Both the position numbers and the translations under genes were made by a program. Positions 40,679 through 49,107 of a DNA stretch of 64,000 nucleotides are shown one piece after another (position 1 is the stretch's first letter; every line of letters begins with the position of its first letter). This DNA comes from Chryseobacterium panacisoli (GTDB lineage Bacteria > Bacteroidota > Bacteroidia > Flavobacteriales > Weeksellaceae). Where the stretch lies: contig NZ_VTRU01000007.1 of NCBI RefSeq assembly GCF_008274625.1, forward strand, positions 62,001 to 126,000. The letters run 5' to 3'. The notes under the pieces are model-generated. The model had not been told where the DNA came from. It saw only the letters and a program-made list of their open reading frames with translations, and did not search any database.

Positions 40679-40682
40679 CAAG

Positions 40683-40715
40683 TCCCTCTGTAATCTGATT
40701 ATGGAGGGATTTTTT
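40683..40715 (+). terminator. Terminator of tRNA triplet 2
   Basis: TCCCTCTGTAAT-CTG-ATTATGGAGGGA hairpin with T6 tail, diverged from the first copy but base-paired, so both are under selection. Confidence 0.85.
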
Positions 40716-40864
40716 ATGTCTGATAATCACTCATTGTCATATTTTGTATATTATAAGATGTCTTTAACGGTTGTTTTCAGCTTTAAATACTTATTGATGG
40801 CAAAACGAAGATCGATTTAATTACAAATAATTTTAAATAATTTAAAAATTGAGGCTGCTTTTGG

Positions 40865-40872
40865 TACATTTG
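40865..40872 (+). promoter_or_regulatory. -7 promoter box before the periplasmic protein gene
   Basis: TACATTTG, exact TAnnTTTG, 19 bp before the ATG at 40892. Confidence 0.5.
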
Positions 40873-40891
40873 TTTCAGAAATAAAACAATC

Positions 40892-41596
40892 ATGAAATTA
40901 TTGAATACCGTTTTAGCTGTTACGTTGATAACTGCTTCTCATCAATTATTCTCACAGACAGCCAACGAGAAAAAAGCCCGGGAAATTATTGAAAAAGCTA
41001 TTCAAGCAGAAGGAGGTAAGAAACTTTTAAGCAGTATAAAAACACTTTATTCCAAATCAGAAACGGTAATGGACGGCCGTAAGGTAAACTGGATCACAAA
41101 AGAAATGGTGCCTAACAAAGGAAGTTTTGAGATTGAATATCAGGGAAGGATTGTATACAGATCCTGGTTTGATGGGAAAACAGGATATGAATTGGTGAAT
41201 GGTGAGAGAAAACTGGCTGATCCTGCTGAATTCAAAGATAAAGCTGACAGAAAATATATCATCAATGAATTAGCCTACATAGATCCTCAACTGTACAAAA
41301 TTGAACTTATTGATGAGAATCCTGATAAGATATATTATAAAATAAAAGCCACCTATGTAACAGGAAAGGTGACTTATCTGTATTACGATGTGAAATCATT
41401 CTTTCTAAGCAAAGAAGAAACTGTTGAAAATGGAGAAAAGAATACGTTTTCAACGGTTTTACAAAGTGATTACAAGAAGTTCGGAGATCTTTGGTATGCC
41501 ACTAAATCTACTTTTGTTTCTGAAAGTGGAAATCAGGAAGCCAACCTTGTGGAATTGTATTATAATAAGAGTATTGAAGAAAACGATTTTAAGTAA
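40892..41596 (+). CDS. Exported LolA-like/outer-membrane-lipoprotein-like protein
   Basis: The 234-residue protein has a signal peptide (ending LFSQ), a short helical segment (KKAREIIEKAIQAEGGKKLLSSIKTL), and strands of a LolA/DUF-type half-barrel (SETVMDGRKVNWITKEMVPNKGSFEIEYQGRIVYRSWFDGKTGYEL, ATYVTGKVTYLYYDVKSFFLSKEE). Such domains bind lipids or lipoproteins in the periplasm. The exact family is not certain. Transcribed alone, with a strong terminator downstream. Confidence 0.7.
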   Translation: MKLLNTVLAVTLITASHQLFSQTANEKKAREIIEKAIQAEGGKKLLSSIKTLYSKSETVMDGRKVNWITKEMVPNKGSFEIEYQGRIVYRSWFDGKTGYELVNGERKLADPAEFKDKADRKYIINELAYIDPQLYKIELIDENPDKIYYKIKATYVTGKVTYLYYDVKSFFLSKEETVENGEKNTFSTVLQSDYKKFGDLWYATKSTFVSESGNQEANLVELYYNKSIEENDFK

Positions 41597-41611
41597 AATG
41601 TGATAACTCAT

Positions 41612-41652
41612 AAAAATCCTTATGCAATCAACTGCATGGGGATTTTTATTTC
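41612..41652. terminator. Terminator hairpin downstream of the LolA-like gene
   Basis: AAAAATCCTTATGCA pairs with TGCATGGGGATTTTT (15 bp, two G-U) around loop ATCAAC. Lies between convergent genes. Confidence 0.85.
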
Positions 41653-41668
41653 TTGTCTGATGGATAGG

Positions 41669-42289
41669 CTATCCTTTATTTTCCAGCCTTTCCAGTCTTT
41701 CAAAGATGCTTGCAAATATATTCTTTTCGGTGGTAGAAACATATCCTACAATCTTATAATATTCCTTATTTTTTTTATTTATTAATTGATTATCAGATAT
41801 ATATTGAAGGGTTTTATTGGTGTACACCAACAACTTATGAATAGGTTCTGTATTTGGATCGGCTTTATTCAGAAATATAATATCTCCATATTGATATGGT
41901 GGCAATAGGTGCTTTTCTGTAGTAAATTCATAGATCAAATCAACAGATGCTAATATTTTTTGCAATAATAATATATTGAGACTGTTATTTTCCGTTGTTA
42001 CTTGCGTTTTCTTGTCATTCTGAAGAGCCAATTCCGGGAAAAGTATGAGCTGATCAGTGCATGAAATACTTCCCAATTGGTTTGGCTGTAGGGTTTCTGT
42101 CAGAAATTTATCAAGATCAAGATTAAAATGATTGGCAACTTTCAGGATTGTTTCTATTTTTGGCTCTGCGCGTCCTTCCTCATAAGAGCTTATTACCCCT
42201 CTGTTTAAATCAAATAAGTCCGCAAAGGCCTTTTGGCTTAATCCTTTAATCTGTCGTATGGTCTTAATATTACTTCCAAAGAAGCTCAT
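41669..42289 (-). CDS. XRE-family helix-turn-helix regulator
   Basis: The ATG at 42289 (MSFFGSNIKTIRQIKGLSQKAF) matches an XRE start and lies 18 bp after a promoter box; the longer upstream frame is not credible. The 206-residue protein has an N-terminal HTH (SQKAFADLFDLNRGVISSYEEGRAEPKIETILKVANHF, residues about 18-58) and a C-terminal S24-like region (LPPYQYGDIIFLNKADP ... KLLVYTNKTLQYISDNQLI ... YYKIVGYVSTTEKN). The S24-like part looks like the LexA/CI fold without an evident Ser-Lys dyad. Targets are unknown. Confidence 0.85.
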   Translation of the reverse strand: MSFFGSNIKTIRQIKGLSQKAFADLFDLNRGVISSYEEGRAEPKIETILKVANHFNLDLDKFLTETLQPNQLGSISCTDQLILFPELALQNDKKTQVTTENNSLNILLLQKILASVDLIYEFTTEKHLLPPYQYGDIIFLNKADPNTEPIHKLLVYTNKTLQYISDNQLINKKNKEYYKIVGYVSTTEKNIFASIFERLERLENKG

Positions 42290-42591
42290 GCTGTCTAAAA
42301 TTTTTTGCAAATATAGAAAATGCGGAACAAATGGTTGATAAAAATATTTGCAACCATGTGCAAGCGACACTACACAACGATCCGGTATCACAATACTTTA
42401 GAGGTTGAAATAGCGATTGCATAAATAGTGCTCTTTATGATATCAATTTCTGGTTTGGTGGTGGAACCGTTTTCTTTCGTTATTACAAATTCCGGGCATT
42501 ATAATATAATCTGTACCCACAATATTGTATAGTTCTGTATCTGTATCCAAAATTAAATACTCCATAATTTTGTTAAGCTAAAGAAGAAAAT
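42290..42591. other. Intergenic region with a minus-strand promoter only
   Basis: About 300 bp between the divergent XRE gene and the gene at 42592; apart from the box at 42308 I see no hairpin, repeat or coding potential. Confidence 0.5.
42308..42315 (-). promoter_or_regulatory. -7 promoter box of the XRE gene
   Basis: On the minus strand it reads TATATTTG, an exact TAnnTTTG, 18 bp before the ATG. Confidence 0.6.
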
Positions 42592-42960
42592 ATGGAAACA
42601 ATCACTCAACATCAGAAACAGTTTCAATATGCTGAGGCTTATATATCAGACATGTTGATGCTGAAAAATATCTTTCTTGAAACACAGAATTTGAAAAAAG
42701 CAGATCAGAATTTCGGACTTCCTTTTCTTTTGGCTAAAAATGGAAATCAAATAGTTGCTTTTGCCAGTCTTATCGTGAATGAAAAGGATGAGATATCTTT
42801 CAGAATCTATGATAAAAACAGAATGACAGAAACTGAGAAGAGAAATTTCTTTTCCCGTGCTGAAAGATATTTTAAAAACAATAATACGCCCAATTTCAAG
42901 GATCCGGAACAGTTAAAAAGCAGTATCAACAGTATGATCAGCTGGCTGAACCCTGAATAG
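42592..42960 (+). CDS. Hypothetical small protein
   Basis: I do not recognise this 122-residue protein. It is soluble, with a helical N-terminus (AEAYISDMLMLKNIFLETQNL), a short central beta hairpin (LPFLLAKNGNQIVAFASLIVNEKDEISFRIYD), and a helical C-terminus (MTETEKRNFFSRAERYF). No signal peptide or membrane segment is present. Its stop is 40 bp before the MocR-like gene in the same direction, so cotranscription is possible. Confidence 0.6.
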   Translation: METITQHQKQFQYAEAYISDMLMLKNIFLETQNLKKADQNFGLPFLLAKNGNQIVAFASLIVNEKDEISFRIYDKNRMTETEKRNFFSRAERYFKNNNTPNFKDPEQLKSSINSMISWLNPE

Positions 42961-43000
42961 AGCAGGATAAAATTGTACATTTACTTAAAACCGTAATGCA

Positions 43001-44416
43001 ATGCCAAAAGATGTTCTGTATCTTAAAATAGCTAATTCTGTCACAGAGCAGATTAAAAGTGAAACCCTGCAGTTTGGAGACAGGCTTCCTTCGCTGAGAA
43101 GTGCTCAGAAATTATACAATGTAAGCCTGAACACGATAAAACAGGCGTATATGGAGCTCGAAAGCAGATCTTTGGTAGAATCACGTCCCAAATACGGATA
43201 TTATGTAAGCCAGACCTCCCAGAGAAAGCTGGCGCTGCCTTCTGTGACCCAAATGAAAGTCTCTGAAGGTAAGAATACTCCACAAGACCTTATAGATAAA
43301 GTGTTTGGAAGCATCGGAGGTACAGATGTTACGCAGTTTGCCCTTGGAATTCCAGGAAAAAGTCTTCTTCCGGTGGCCAAGATGAAGAAATGCATGATCG
43401 ATGTAATGAAAAGAAAGAGCGACAGCGGAACCAATTACGAGCCCGTACAGGGAAGTGAAGTACTGCGACGGGAAATCGCCAAATGGTCCATGGTAATGGA
43501 AGGGAAAATCACAGAAGATGATTTGGTTATTACTTCCGGAGCCATGAATGCGGTTTATAACTGCTTAATGGCGGTTACTCAGCCCGGAGATTCTGTGGCT
43601 GTAGAAAGTCCGGTGTATTTTGGAATCCTTCAGGCGATTCAGTTATTAGGACTTAAAGCCGTAGAAATTCCGACTCATCCCATTACAGGTGTAGATCTGG
43701 ATGCTTTAAAGAAGGAGCTTCCGAAGCTCTCTGCGTGTTGTTTTGTAGTGAACTATAATAATCCGTTAGGGTTTCAGATGCCTGATGAGAACAAAAAAGA
43801 GCTGGTGAAGATGCTTACCGAGCACAATGTCCCATTGGTGGAAGACGATGTGTACGGAAACATTTATTTCGGAGCGGGAAGGCCAAAACCATGCAAATTT
43901 TATGATGAAGCAGGAATTGTGATGTGGGTAGGTTCGGTTTCCAAAACATTGGCTCCTGGTTTTAGAGTAGGATGGGTGGCTCCCGGAAAATTCAAAGAAA
44001 AAATTATCCGTCAGAAATTGGTTCAGACAGTAAGCGGACCTTCTTTGTTTTCTGACGTGATTGCAGATTTCCTGGCCCATGGGCGTTATGATCATCATCT
44101 GAGAATGTTCAGGAAAAAGCTGTATACCAACTACCTTCAGATTCAGAAGTCAGTGATTGAATATTTTCCGGATAATACAAAAATCTCAGATCCCAAAGGA
44201 GGTTTTATGCTTTGGCTGGAACTGGATAAGAGAATCTGTACGGAAGATCTCTATGATTTGGCTGTCAGCCAGAAGGTAAACTTTGCTCCGGGGAGAATAT
44301 TTTCACAATATAATCAGTATCAGAACTGTATGCGGCTGAACTATGCATTAGAATGGACTGATAGAGTGGAAAGTGATCTGGAGAAACTTGGGAAAATGAT
44401 AAAAAACAGAATTTAA
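43001..44416 (+). CDS. MocR-type PLP-dependent transcriptional regulator
   Basis: The 471-residue protein joins an N-terminal GntR-like winged helix (FGDRLPSLRSAQKLYNVSLNTIKQAYMELESRSLVESRPKYGYYV, residues about 20-70) to a fold-type I aminotransferase domain. The PLP lysine lies in GSVSKTLAPGFRVGW, and other conserved spots are YEPVQGSEVLRREIAKW, VNYNNPLGFQMP and FVEDDVYGN-like LVEDDVYGNIYF. MocR proteins activate genes for amino-acid, GABA, taurine or vitamin B6 metabolism with PLP as ligand. The next gene, a GNAT, is 14 bp downstream and may be a target or partner. Confidence 0.92.
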   Translation: MPKDVLYLKIANSVTEQIKSETLQFGDRLPSLRSAQKLYNVSLNTIKQAYMELESRSLVESRPKYGYYVSQTSQRKLALPSVTQMKVSEGKNTPQDLIDKVFGSIGGTDVTQFALGIPGKSLLPVAKMKKCMIDVMKRKSDSGTNYEPVQGSEVLRREIAKWSMVMEGKITEDDLVITSGAMNAVYNCLMAVTQPGDSVAVESPVYFGILQAIQLLGLKAVEIPTHPITGVDLDALKKELPKLSACCFVVNYNNPLGFQMPDENKKELVKMLTEHNVPLVEDDVYGNIYFGAGRPKPCKFYDEAGIVMWVGSVSKTLAPGFRVGWVAPGKFKEKIIRQKLVQTVSGPSLFSDVIADFLAHGRYDHHLRMFRKKLYTNYLQIQKSVIEYFPDNTKISDPKGGFMLWLELDKRICTEDLYDLAVSQKVNFAPGRIFSQYNQYQNCMRLNYALEWTDRVESDLEKLGKMIKNRI

Positions 44417-44430
44417 TAAACCTTATAGCG

Positions 44431-44916
44431 ATGAATGATATTAAGAATGAAGTAAAAATTGTAGTCTATGAACCTCAGTATAAAGGGGCTTTTAAAGCTT
44501 TAAATGAAGAGTGGATCAAAACGTTCTTTGTGATGGAAGCGGGTGATTATAAGCTGTTGGATAATCCTGAAGAATATATTTTAAATAAAGGAGGGCATAT
44601 TGTTTTTGCGCTGTTAAATAATGAAGCCGTAGGAACTTGTGCATTGGTGAAATCGAAAGAGGATCCTCTCACTTTTGAGCTGTCAAAGATGGCGGTAAGT
44701 CCTAAAGCTCAGGGTAAAAAAATAGGATATTTACTGGGAACCGCCTTAGTAGATCTGGCAAAAAGCCTGAATGCTGAAAAAGTAGTTCTGGAAACAAATT
44801 CTGTGCTGGTTCCTGCAATAAAACTTTATGAAAAGCTGGGTTTTAAGCATGTGCCTATTGTGGATGCAGGATATGAGCGTGTAGATGTGCAGATGGAGCT
44901 GAATCTGAATATATAA
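44431..44916 (+). CDS. GNAT-family N-acetyltransferase
   Basis: The 161-residue protein has the GNAT fold: ALNEEWIKTFFVMEAGDYKLL, VGTCALVKSKEDPLTFELSKMAVSPKAQGKKIGYLLGTALVDLAKSLNAEKVVLETN with the acetyl-CoA-binding loop PKAQGKKIGYLLG, and AIKLYEKLGFKHVPI at the C-terminus. Substrate unknown. It lies 14 bp after the MocR-type gene and shares its transcript. Confidence 0.92.
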   Translation: MNDIKNEVKIVVYEPQYKGAFKALNEEWIKTFFVMEAGDYKLLDNPEEYILNKGGHIVFALLNNEAVGTCALVKSKEDPLTFELSKMAVSPKAQGKKIGYLLGTALVDLAKSLNAEKVVLETNSVLVPAIKLYEKLGFKHVPIVDAGYERVDVQMELNLNI

Positions 44917-44924
44917 CAAAAAAA

Positions 44925-44960
44925 TATTAGAACTCGGATAGGAATATCCTTGTTCTAATA
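44925..44960. terminator. Bidirectional hairpin between convergent genes
   Basis: TATTAGAAC pairs with GTTCTAATA, and an inner GGATA/TATCC stem extends it; weak T tail, so termination efficiency is uncertain. Confidence 0.6.
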
Positions 44961-44990
44961 TCAAAATTTAAATCTAATTGCTTTACTGTT

Positions 44991-46844
44991 TTATTTCTTG
45001 ATGAAAGTCTTGGTTAATGACTTTTTGCTTCCGTTGATTTTAATAAAATACACTCCTGACGGAAGATTTCCGATACTGATTTTTTCATCGTAATATCCTC
45101 TTGAAGACTGTAAATATAACGTTGAAACAAGCGCTCCTTTACTGTCGATGATTTCTGCTTTAATTTCCTTATCCTCAGAGCTATATTGGATTCCGATAAA
45201 TGTTGAAACAGGATTTGGATATATTTTAAAATCATCAGCAATGATCTTCATTTCTTTTGATGCCAATACTTCTTTGGAACATACCGGAATTCTGTTCACT
45301 CCGTCAATCCCCCATGAAGACTGCACCGGAATACAAAGCCAGTTCAATACCGTAGGAAAATGATCGGTTTCTCTTGTCGTTGAGGTATAATCATACACCT
45401 TGAAATTGTTAACAGTACCTGTATTGTACGCAGGAGAACCGGTTACCGTCATATTATTAGCATTTGGACTTGAATCCGTCAAGGTATTTCCTGAAGTTCC
45501 ATTACATTTCCAATTGGCTAATAACTGAGAATAATAAGGGTGTGAAGGTGTAATATCCTGATTAGCCCAATTCACAATTACATCGTTAGGAAGAGCCGAT
45601 TTCCAGATTCTCACATCTTTATAAGAAGCTGCCAGATTGATTCCATAAATATTTGTTCCATCCTGATTTAAAGTTAAAGGAAGTCCGGAATCAATATTTC
45701 CGATTGTATTCATTTTAGCAAAAGTTACCGGAACACCATCTTCATACAGCGTTACAAGACCATCCCTGTCAAAGCTGGCAGCGATATGTTTCCATTTATT
45801 GGTTTCCACTTTTCCGCCAACAAGATCTATTCTGTTGCTTCCATCACCAATATTCATCTTGAATGTCTGCCCGGAATACCCTGAGAAAACAAATCCTTTA
45901 TTTTTCCCATTAGCCCAGTTTTTATTACTGATCATCACGGGATCACTGGAATAGGCTGCATTAGGCTTTACCCAAAATTCAATCGTAAAATCCTGATTTG
46001 CACCGAAATTGAAAGGAGCCTGATTGGAAGGTTTTGCATAAGTTCCTGCAGGAAAATTCAACTGATTGAACGTCTTACTGGACTCAAGGACTGTTTTGCT
46101 GATTTGCTGTGGAGTAAATCCCGGATTGGAATACACCGTAAAAATATTTCTTTCCGAAAGATTTCCGCCTCCATGAGAGCTTTCTATTGCTCCGTGGTCT
46201 GTAGTGAGTACTACCAGCCAGTCTTCATTGTTATAAGAAGGTCTGTTTTTCATAGCTGTAACAATCTCTCCGACATAAGTATCAGTTGTTTTAATAGAAG
46301 AAACATACTGAGGGACACTTGAAGAGAACCCATAAGAATGTCCTGCGTGGTCCACATCGTCAAAATCTACAAAGAGAATATCAGGATTATCATTCTGCAA
46401 AGCTGTTACAGCAGCATTTTTCACTGCAAGATCTGTTGCCAGATTGGTTTTCACATCAGCGTTTTGGATAATTTTATCGTTAATGGGTGCCCAATGAGCA
46501 AGAGAAATAGTTCTCAGACCAGAATTGTAAGTTTCTGCTCTTGTTAAAAAGTCAGGATAATTAACATAGTTCGGGCTTGTAAAATTATTGTCCTGAACAT
46601 TATGCTTGGTGTGCCATACACCGGTAAGCATAGTACTCCATCCGTTTCCACTCCAGGTAGTGGCAGCACAAAGCCCGTCGACAGAATAGATCGACTGACT
46701 GATAAGGTTTTGAATGTTGGGAGTAGGAGTAGACATCATTACATCTGCACGGCATCCGTCGATACCGATGAAAAGAACTTTTTTGGTCTGAGCTCCAAGG
46801 AAACAGCTCATTACAACAGCCATTGATAATAGTTTTGTTTTCAT
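44991..46844 (-). CDS. Secreted type I phosphodiesterase/alkaline-phosphatase-like protein with LamG and T9SS domains
   Basis: The 617-residue protein has a signal peptide (ending LGAQ) and an N-terminal phosphodiesterase/nucleotide-pyrophosphatase domain: VLFIGIDGCRADVMM, catalytic Thr in ATTWSGNGWSTMLTG, FVDFDDVDHAGHSYG, and TTDHGAIESSHGGG for the two-zinc site. A LamG-like domain follows (residues about 280-450, FTIEFWVKPNAAYSSDP), then a C-terminal T9SS sorting signal (KIYPNPVSTFIGIQY ... GNLPSGVYFIKINGSKK). It is exported to the surface. It would free phosphate from phosphodiesters outside the cell, and lies next to the phosphonate locus. Confidence 0.9.
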   Translation of the reverse strand: MKTKLLSMAVVMSCFLGAQTKKVLFIGIDGCRADVMMSTPTPNIQNLISQSIYSVDGLCAATTWSGNGWSTMLTGVWHTKHNVQDNNFTSPNYVNYPDFLTRAETYNSGLRTISLAHWAPINDKIIQNADVKTNLATDLAVKNAAVTALQNDNPDILFVDFDDVDHAGHSYGFSSSVPQYVSSIKTTDTYVGEIVTAMKNRPSYNNEDWLVVLTTDHGAIESSHGGGNLSERNIFTVYSNPGFTPQQISKTVLESSKTFNQLNFPAGTYAKPSNQAPFNFGANQDFTIEFWVKPNAAYSSDPVMISNKNWANGKNKGFVFSGYSGQTFKMNIGDGSNRIDLVGGKVETNKWKHIAASFDRDGLVTLYEDGVPVTFAKMNTIGNIDSGLPLTLNQDGTNIYGINLAASYKDVRIWKSALPNDVIVNWANQDITPSHPYYSQLLANWKCNGTSGNTLTDSSPNANNMTVTGSPAYNTGTVNNFKVYDYTSTTRETDHFPTVLNWLCIPVQSSWGIDGVNRIPVCSKEVLASKEMKIIADDFKIYPNPVSTFIGIQYSSEDKEIKAEIIDSKGALVSTLYLQSSRGYYDEKISIGNLPSGVYFIKINGSKKSLTKTFIKK

Positions 46845-46871
46845 AGGAAAAAGAGTTTTTTAAAATCAAAA

Positions 46872-46938
46872 GTTTACAAATAGTAATTTATTTTTAACTA
46901 TTGTAAAATTAGTTTACTATTTGTAAACATATGTAAAC
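46872..46938. promoter_or_regulatory. Array of GTAAAC/GTTTAC half-sites upstream of the phosphodiesterase
   Basis: Four copies: GTTTAC at 46872 and 46912, GTAAAC at 46923 and 46933, spaced 40, 11 and 10 bp, so all lie on nearly one helix face. GTTTACAAATAGTAA (46872-46886) and TTACTATTTGTAAAC (46914-46928) form a perfect 15-bp inverted repeat. It looks like a multi-site operator. Confidence 0.5.
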
Positions 46939-47044
46939 TGAAAATTAATTAATTGATAATTAAAAAGTTCCAGAAAAAAGTTCTTGAAATATTCGGATTT
47001 TCAAATATTCAATTGATTGTACTAAATCGAGGCTGTTTTAAAAG

Positions 47045-47125
47045 TGTCATTCTGAATGAAATGAAATATAGTGAAGAATCTAATGTTTCGCAGATCAATA
47101 AGATTCTTCCTTCGTCAGAATGACA
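47045..47125. repeat. Hairpin-forming repeat element, full copy
   Basis: Nested inverted repeats: TGTCATTCTGA with TCAGAATGACA outside and GAAGAATCT with AGATTCTTC inside. The right half (47102-47127, 26 bp) is identical to 53629-53654, so this is a dispersed repeat of REP or MITE style. Confidence 0.75.
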
Positions 47126-47265
47126 AAAGCCAAATTATTTAGCTTTTGTGAAAACCTCTGTAAAATTAGAAATTTGATGGGGTGGTAAAAACACAAACGT
47201 TTCCAATGAGTTACCATGAAAACATTTGTGTCAAGAAGTATAAAAAATATTTAAAAAAGAAGTTG

Positions 47266-47934
47266 TTAAAGAATACCTTCAGCCTCAGAAATGGTGTTCA
47301 GAATATAATCAGGTGACGCTTTTTCAAGCTCTGATTGGGTCTGAGCCCCTGAAAGGACAGCTACGGTTAGTCCGCAGCCGGCATTTTTACCCTCTTCGAT
47401 ATCAATAACAGAGTCTCCGGCCTTTAAAACCTTATTGGCTTCAGTGATGTTGAATTTCTTCATGGCAAGATGGATCATTTCAGGGCTTGGACGGCTTTCC
47501 GAAACGTCGTCAGCAGTAATTAAAGCATCAAAATGAATATTTTCTTTCCAGTTGAGTTTATTCAAAAGCTGATGAGCAATTTCAGAAGTATAGCCTGTAT
47601 TTAAAACGATCTTTTTATTTTGAGACTTCATGCTGAGAAGGAAGTCTTCCGTTCCGATAATGGGTTTTACCTCAAGGTTTTTATAAGATTCTTTAAGCTG
47701 ATCAGAGAAATTTTCAAAGATTGCAGGAGCGTCTTCTTCATTGCCATTGATTTCCTTTAAAAGACTTGTAATGGCTTCCTGTTTTTCCATACCGGCACAG
47801 CTGGATAATACCTTTTCCAGGCTTACCACATAGCCGTAATCGTTCACTGCATTGGTAAGTGTTTTGTAGACTACATTATCCTCATCAATAGTTGTTCCGG
47901 CCATATCCAGAACCAATAATTCTATATTTTTCAT
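47266..47934 (-). CDS. PhnX-like HAD hydrolase (TIGR03351 type, phosphonoacetaldehyde hydrolase-like)
   Basis: The ATG at 47934 (MKNIELLVLDMAGTTIDEDN) fits the family start; the upstream in-frame start at 47982 lies inside the neighbouring gene. The 222-residue protein has the phosphonatase-type motif I DMAGT (Asp10), a cap-domain lysine in AGMEKQEAI (Lys51) at the place of the Schiff-base lysine of phosphonatase, and SRPSPEMI with Arg before motif III/IV (AGDSVIDIEEG). TIGR03351 enzymes are expected to cleave the C-P bond of phosphonoacetaldehyde-like compounds. It lies 7 bp after the FAD oxidoreductase. Confidence 0.88.
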   Translation of the reverse strand: MKNIELLVLDMAGTTIDEDNVVYKTLTNAVNDYGYVVSLEKVLSSCAGMEKQEAITSLLKEINGNEEDAPAIFENFSDQLKESYKNLEVKPIIGTEDFLLSMKSQNKKIVLNTGYTSEIAHQLLNKLNWKENIHFDALITADDVSESRPSPEMIHLAMKKFNITEANKVLKAGDSVIDIEEGKNAGCGLTVAVLSGAQTQSELEKASPDYILNTISEAEGIL

Positions 47935-47941
47935 TTCAATT

Positions 47942-49096
47942 TTATGCGTAAATTTTTTCAATATTAAATTGGGAGAAGCCACCGCTTCCTGTCATCCCTT
48001 TTCCTCCGATACCTGTTATAATATGAATATTGGCAGATGGACTGTGCTCAAAAATATCTTTCGTTTTGCACTGGGAATAAATTCCGAACCACCTTCTCTG
48101 AATTTCATACGTAGGAAGATCAATGATTTTCTTCGCCTCAAGAATCATGAATTCGTCAATCTCCATATTAAGGTCATATCCCAGATCATCCGCATTTTTA
48201 GCGTCCGCATACTCATGAGAATCTCCTATGATCACAGAACCGTCAAGGGCCTGTTTGAATAAAATATGAACTCCGTATTTCTTTTCAAATGAGTTGGGGT
48301 CTTCTAAGGCCTTGATTTTCTGAAAAGAAGGGCATTCGCTGAATGATTCATATCGTCTTACAGAAAGCCCGGTAAGAATATTTCCCTGAAGTGAATAAAT
48401 CCCCTGAGGTTTGGTCTGAAGCATCTGAAGTTTACTGACTTCCAGATCACTGTCATTGAATACTTTAGGATATAAAGTCTTAAACTCATGTCCGCCACAA
48501 ATGATGATTTTTGAAGCGTTGAATTCTGTTCCGTCTGCAGCTACAGCGGTACATTTCTGATCATCTTCATGTGTTTCAAGAACTGTGGTGTTATAGAAAA
48601 TCTGCAATCCCATCTTTTCCTGAAGCAGTGTATGAAGTTTTACAATCATGTCTGCAGAATCTACAGAAAGTTCCTGTGGAAAAAACAGTCCACCTTTACA
48701 GTAATCTGAACGGAGACCGTCATATTTCTTGATACAGTCGTTTTTTGATAATAAAACAGATTCATAGTCATTGTTTCTGTTGATTTCATAAAGTTCTTCA
48801 ATCAGCTGAAGCTCTTCGTCATTGGAAGCGATATATACAGATCCGTTTTGTCTGATAGTAAGATCCGCCTGGGTATGAAGTTCATTGTATATGGCGAGAC
48901 TTTCTCTTCCGAAATTCTGCCATTTCAGATCCATTCCGGACGGTACTACCTGTCCGAAGTTCCTTACAGTGGCTCCCTGAGGAACAGAATTTCTTTCCAG
49001 TAAAGCGACCTTAAGATTTTTCTTCAGCGCATGATAAGCATGGAATGTTCCTAAAATTCCACCTCCTACAACGAGTAAATCAAATTTTGTTGTCAT
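47942..49096 (-). CDS. TIGR03364-family FAD-dependent oxidoreductase (phosphonate-linked)
   Basis: The 384-residue protein has the FAD Rossmann loop LLVVGGGILGTFHAYHAL, the family mark GATVRNFGQVVPSG, then QNGSVYIASNDEE, KIIICGGHEFKTLYP, RRYESFSECPSF and a C-terminal HIITGIGGKGMTGSGG. TIGR03364 enzymes are amine oxidases of the glycine/sarcosine-oxidase type that I recall co-occurring with PhnX-like hydrolases; oxidation of an N-methylated or amino phosphonate would supply the aldehyde for that enzyme. The substrate here is inferred from context. Gene order and 7-bp spacing indicate one operon. Confidence 0.88.
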   Translation of the reverse strand: MTTKFDLLVVGGGILGTFHAYHALKKNLKVALLERNSVPQGATVRNFGQVVPSGMDLKWQNFGRESLAIYNELHTQADLTIRQNGSVYIASNDEELQLIEELYEINRNNDYESVLLSKNDCIKKYDGLRSDYCKGGLFFPQELSVDSADMIVKLHTLLQEKMGLQIFYNTTVLETHEDDQKCTAVAADGTEFNASKIIICGGHEFKTLYPKVFNDSDLEVSKLQMLQTKPQGIYSLQGNILTGLSVRRYESFSECPSFQKIKALEDPNSFEKKYGVHILFKQALDGSVIIGDSHEYADAKNADDLGYDLNMEIDEFMILEAKKIIDLPTYEIQRRWFGIYSQCKTKDIFEHSPSANIHIITGIGGKGMTGSGGFSQFNIEKIYA

Positions 49097-49107
49097 TGTA
49101 TTATAAT

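Larger units (their letters stand above)
40049..40680 (+). repeat. Tandem duplication of a three-tRNA segment
   Basis: The block 40049-40308 recurs at 40421-40680 with a constant offset of 372 bp. The two copies are nearly identical through the three tRNAs; only the first bases of the second tRNA-Gly and one D-stem base differ. Each copy is followed by its own similar but not identical terminator hairpin. Confidence 0.9.
46845..47265. other. Intergenic region with GTAAAC half-sites and a hairpin repeat
   Basis: The 421-bp gap holds the four-copy GTAAAC/GTTTAC array at 46872-46938 and the hairpin repeat at 47045-47125. No coding potential seen. Confidence 0.6.

Noticed and set aside
40030..40730. 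Minus-strand open frames over the tRNA block with GIRTRDPN- and MKGLEPPRL-like products
   Set aside because: They are translations of the tRNA genes on the opposite strand, a well-known artefact, and repeat exactly with the tRNA duplication.
46102..46869. Open frames opposite or overlapping the secreted phosphodiesterase
   Set aside because: No family features, and the reading frame on the minus strand has intact catalytic motifs throughout.
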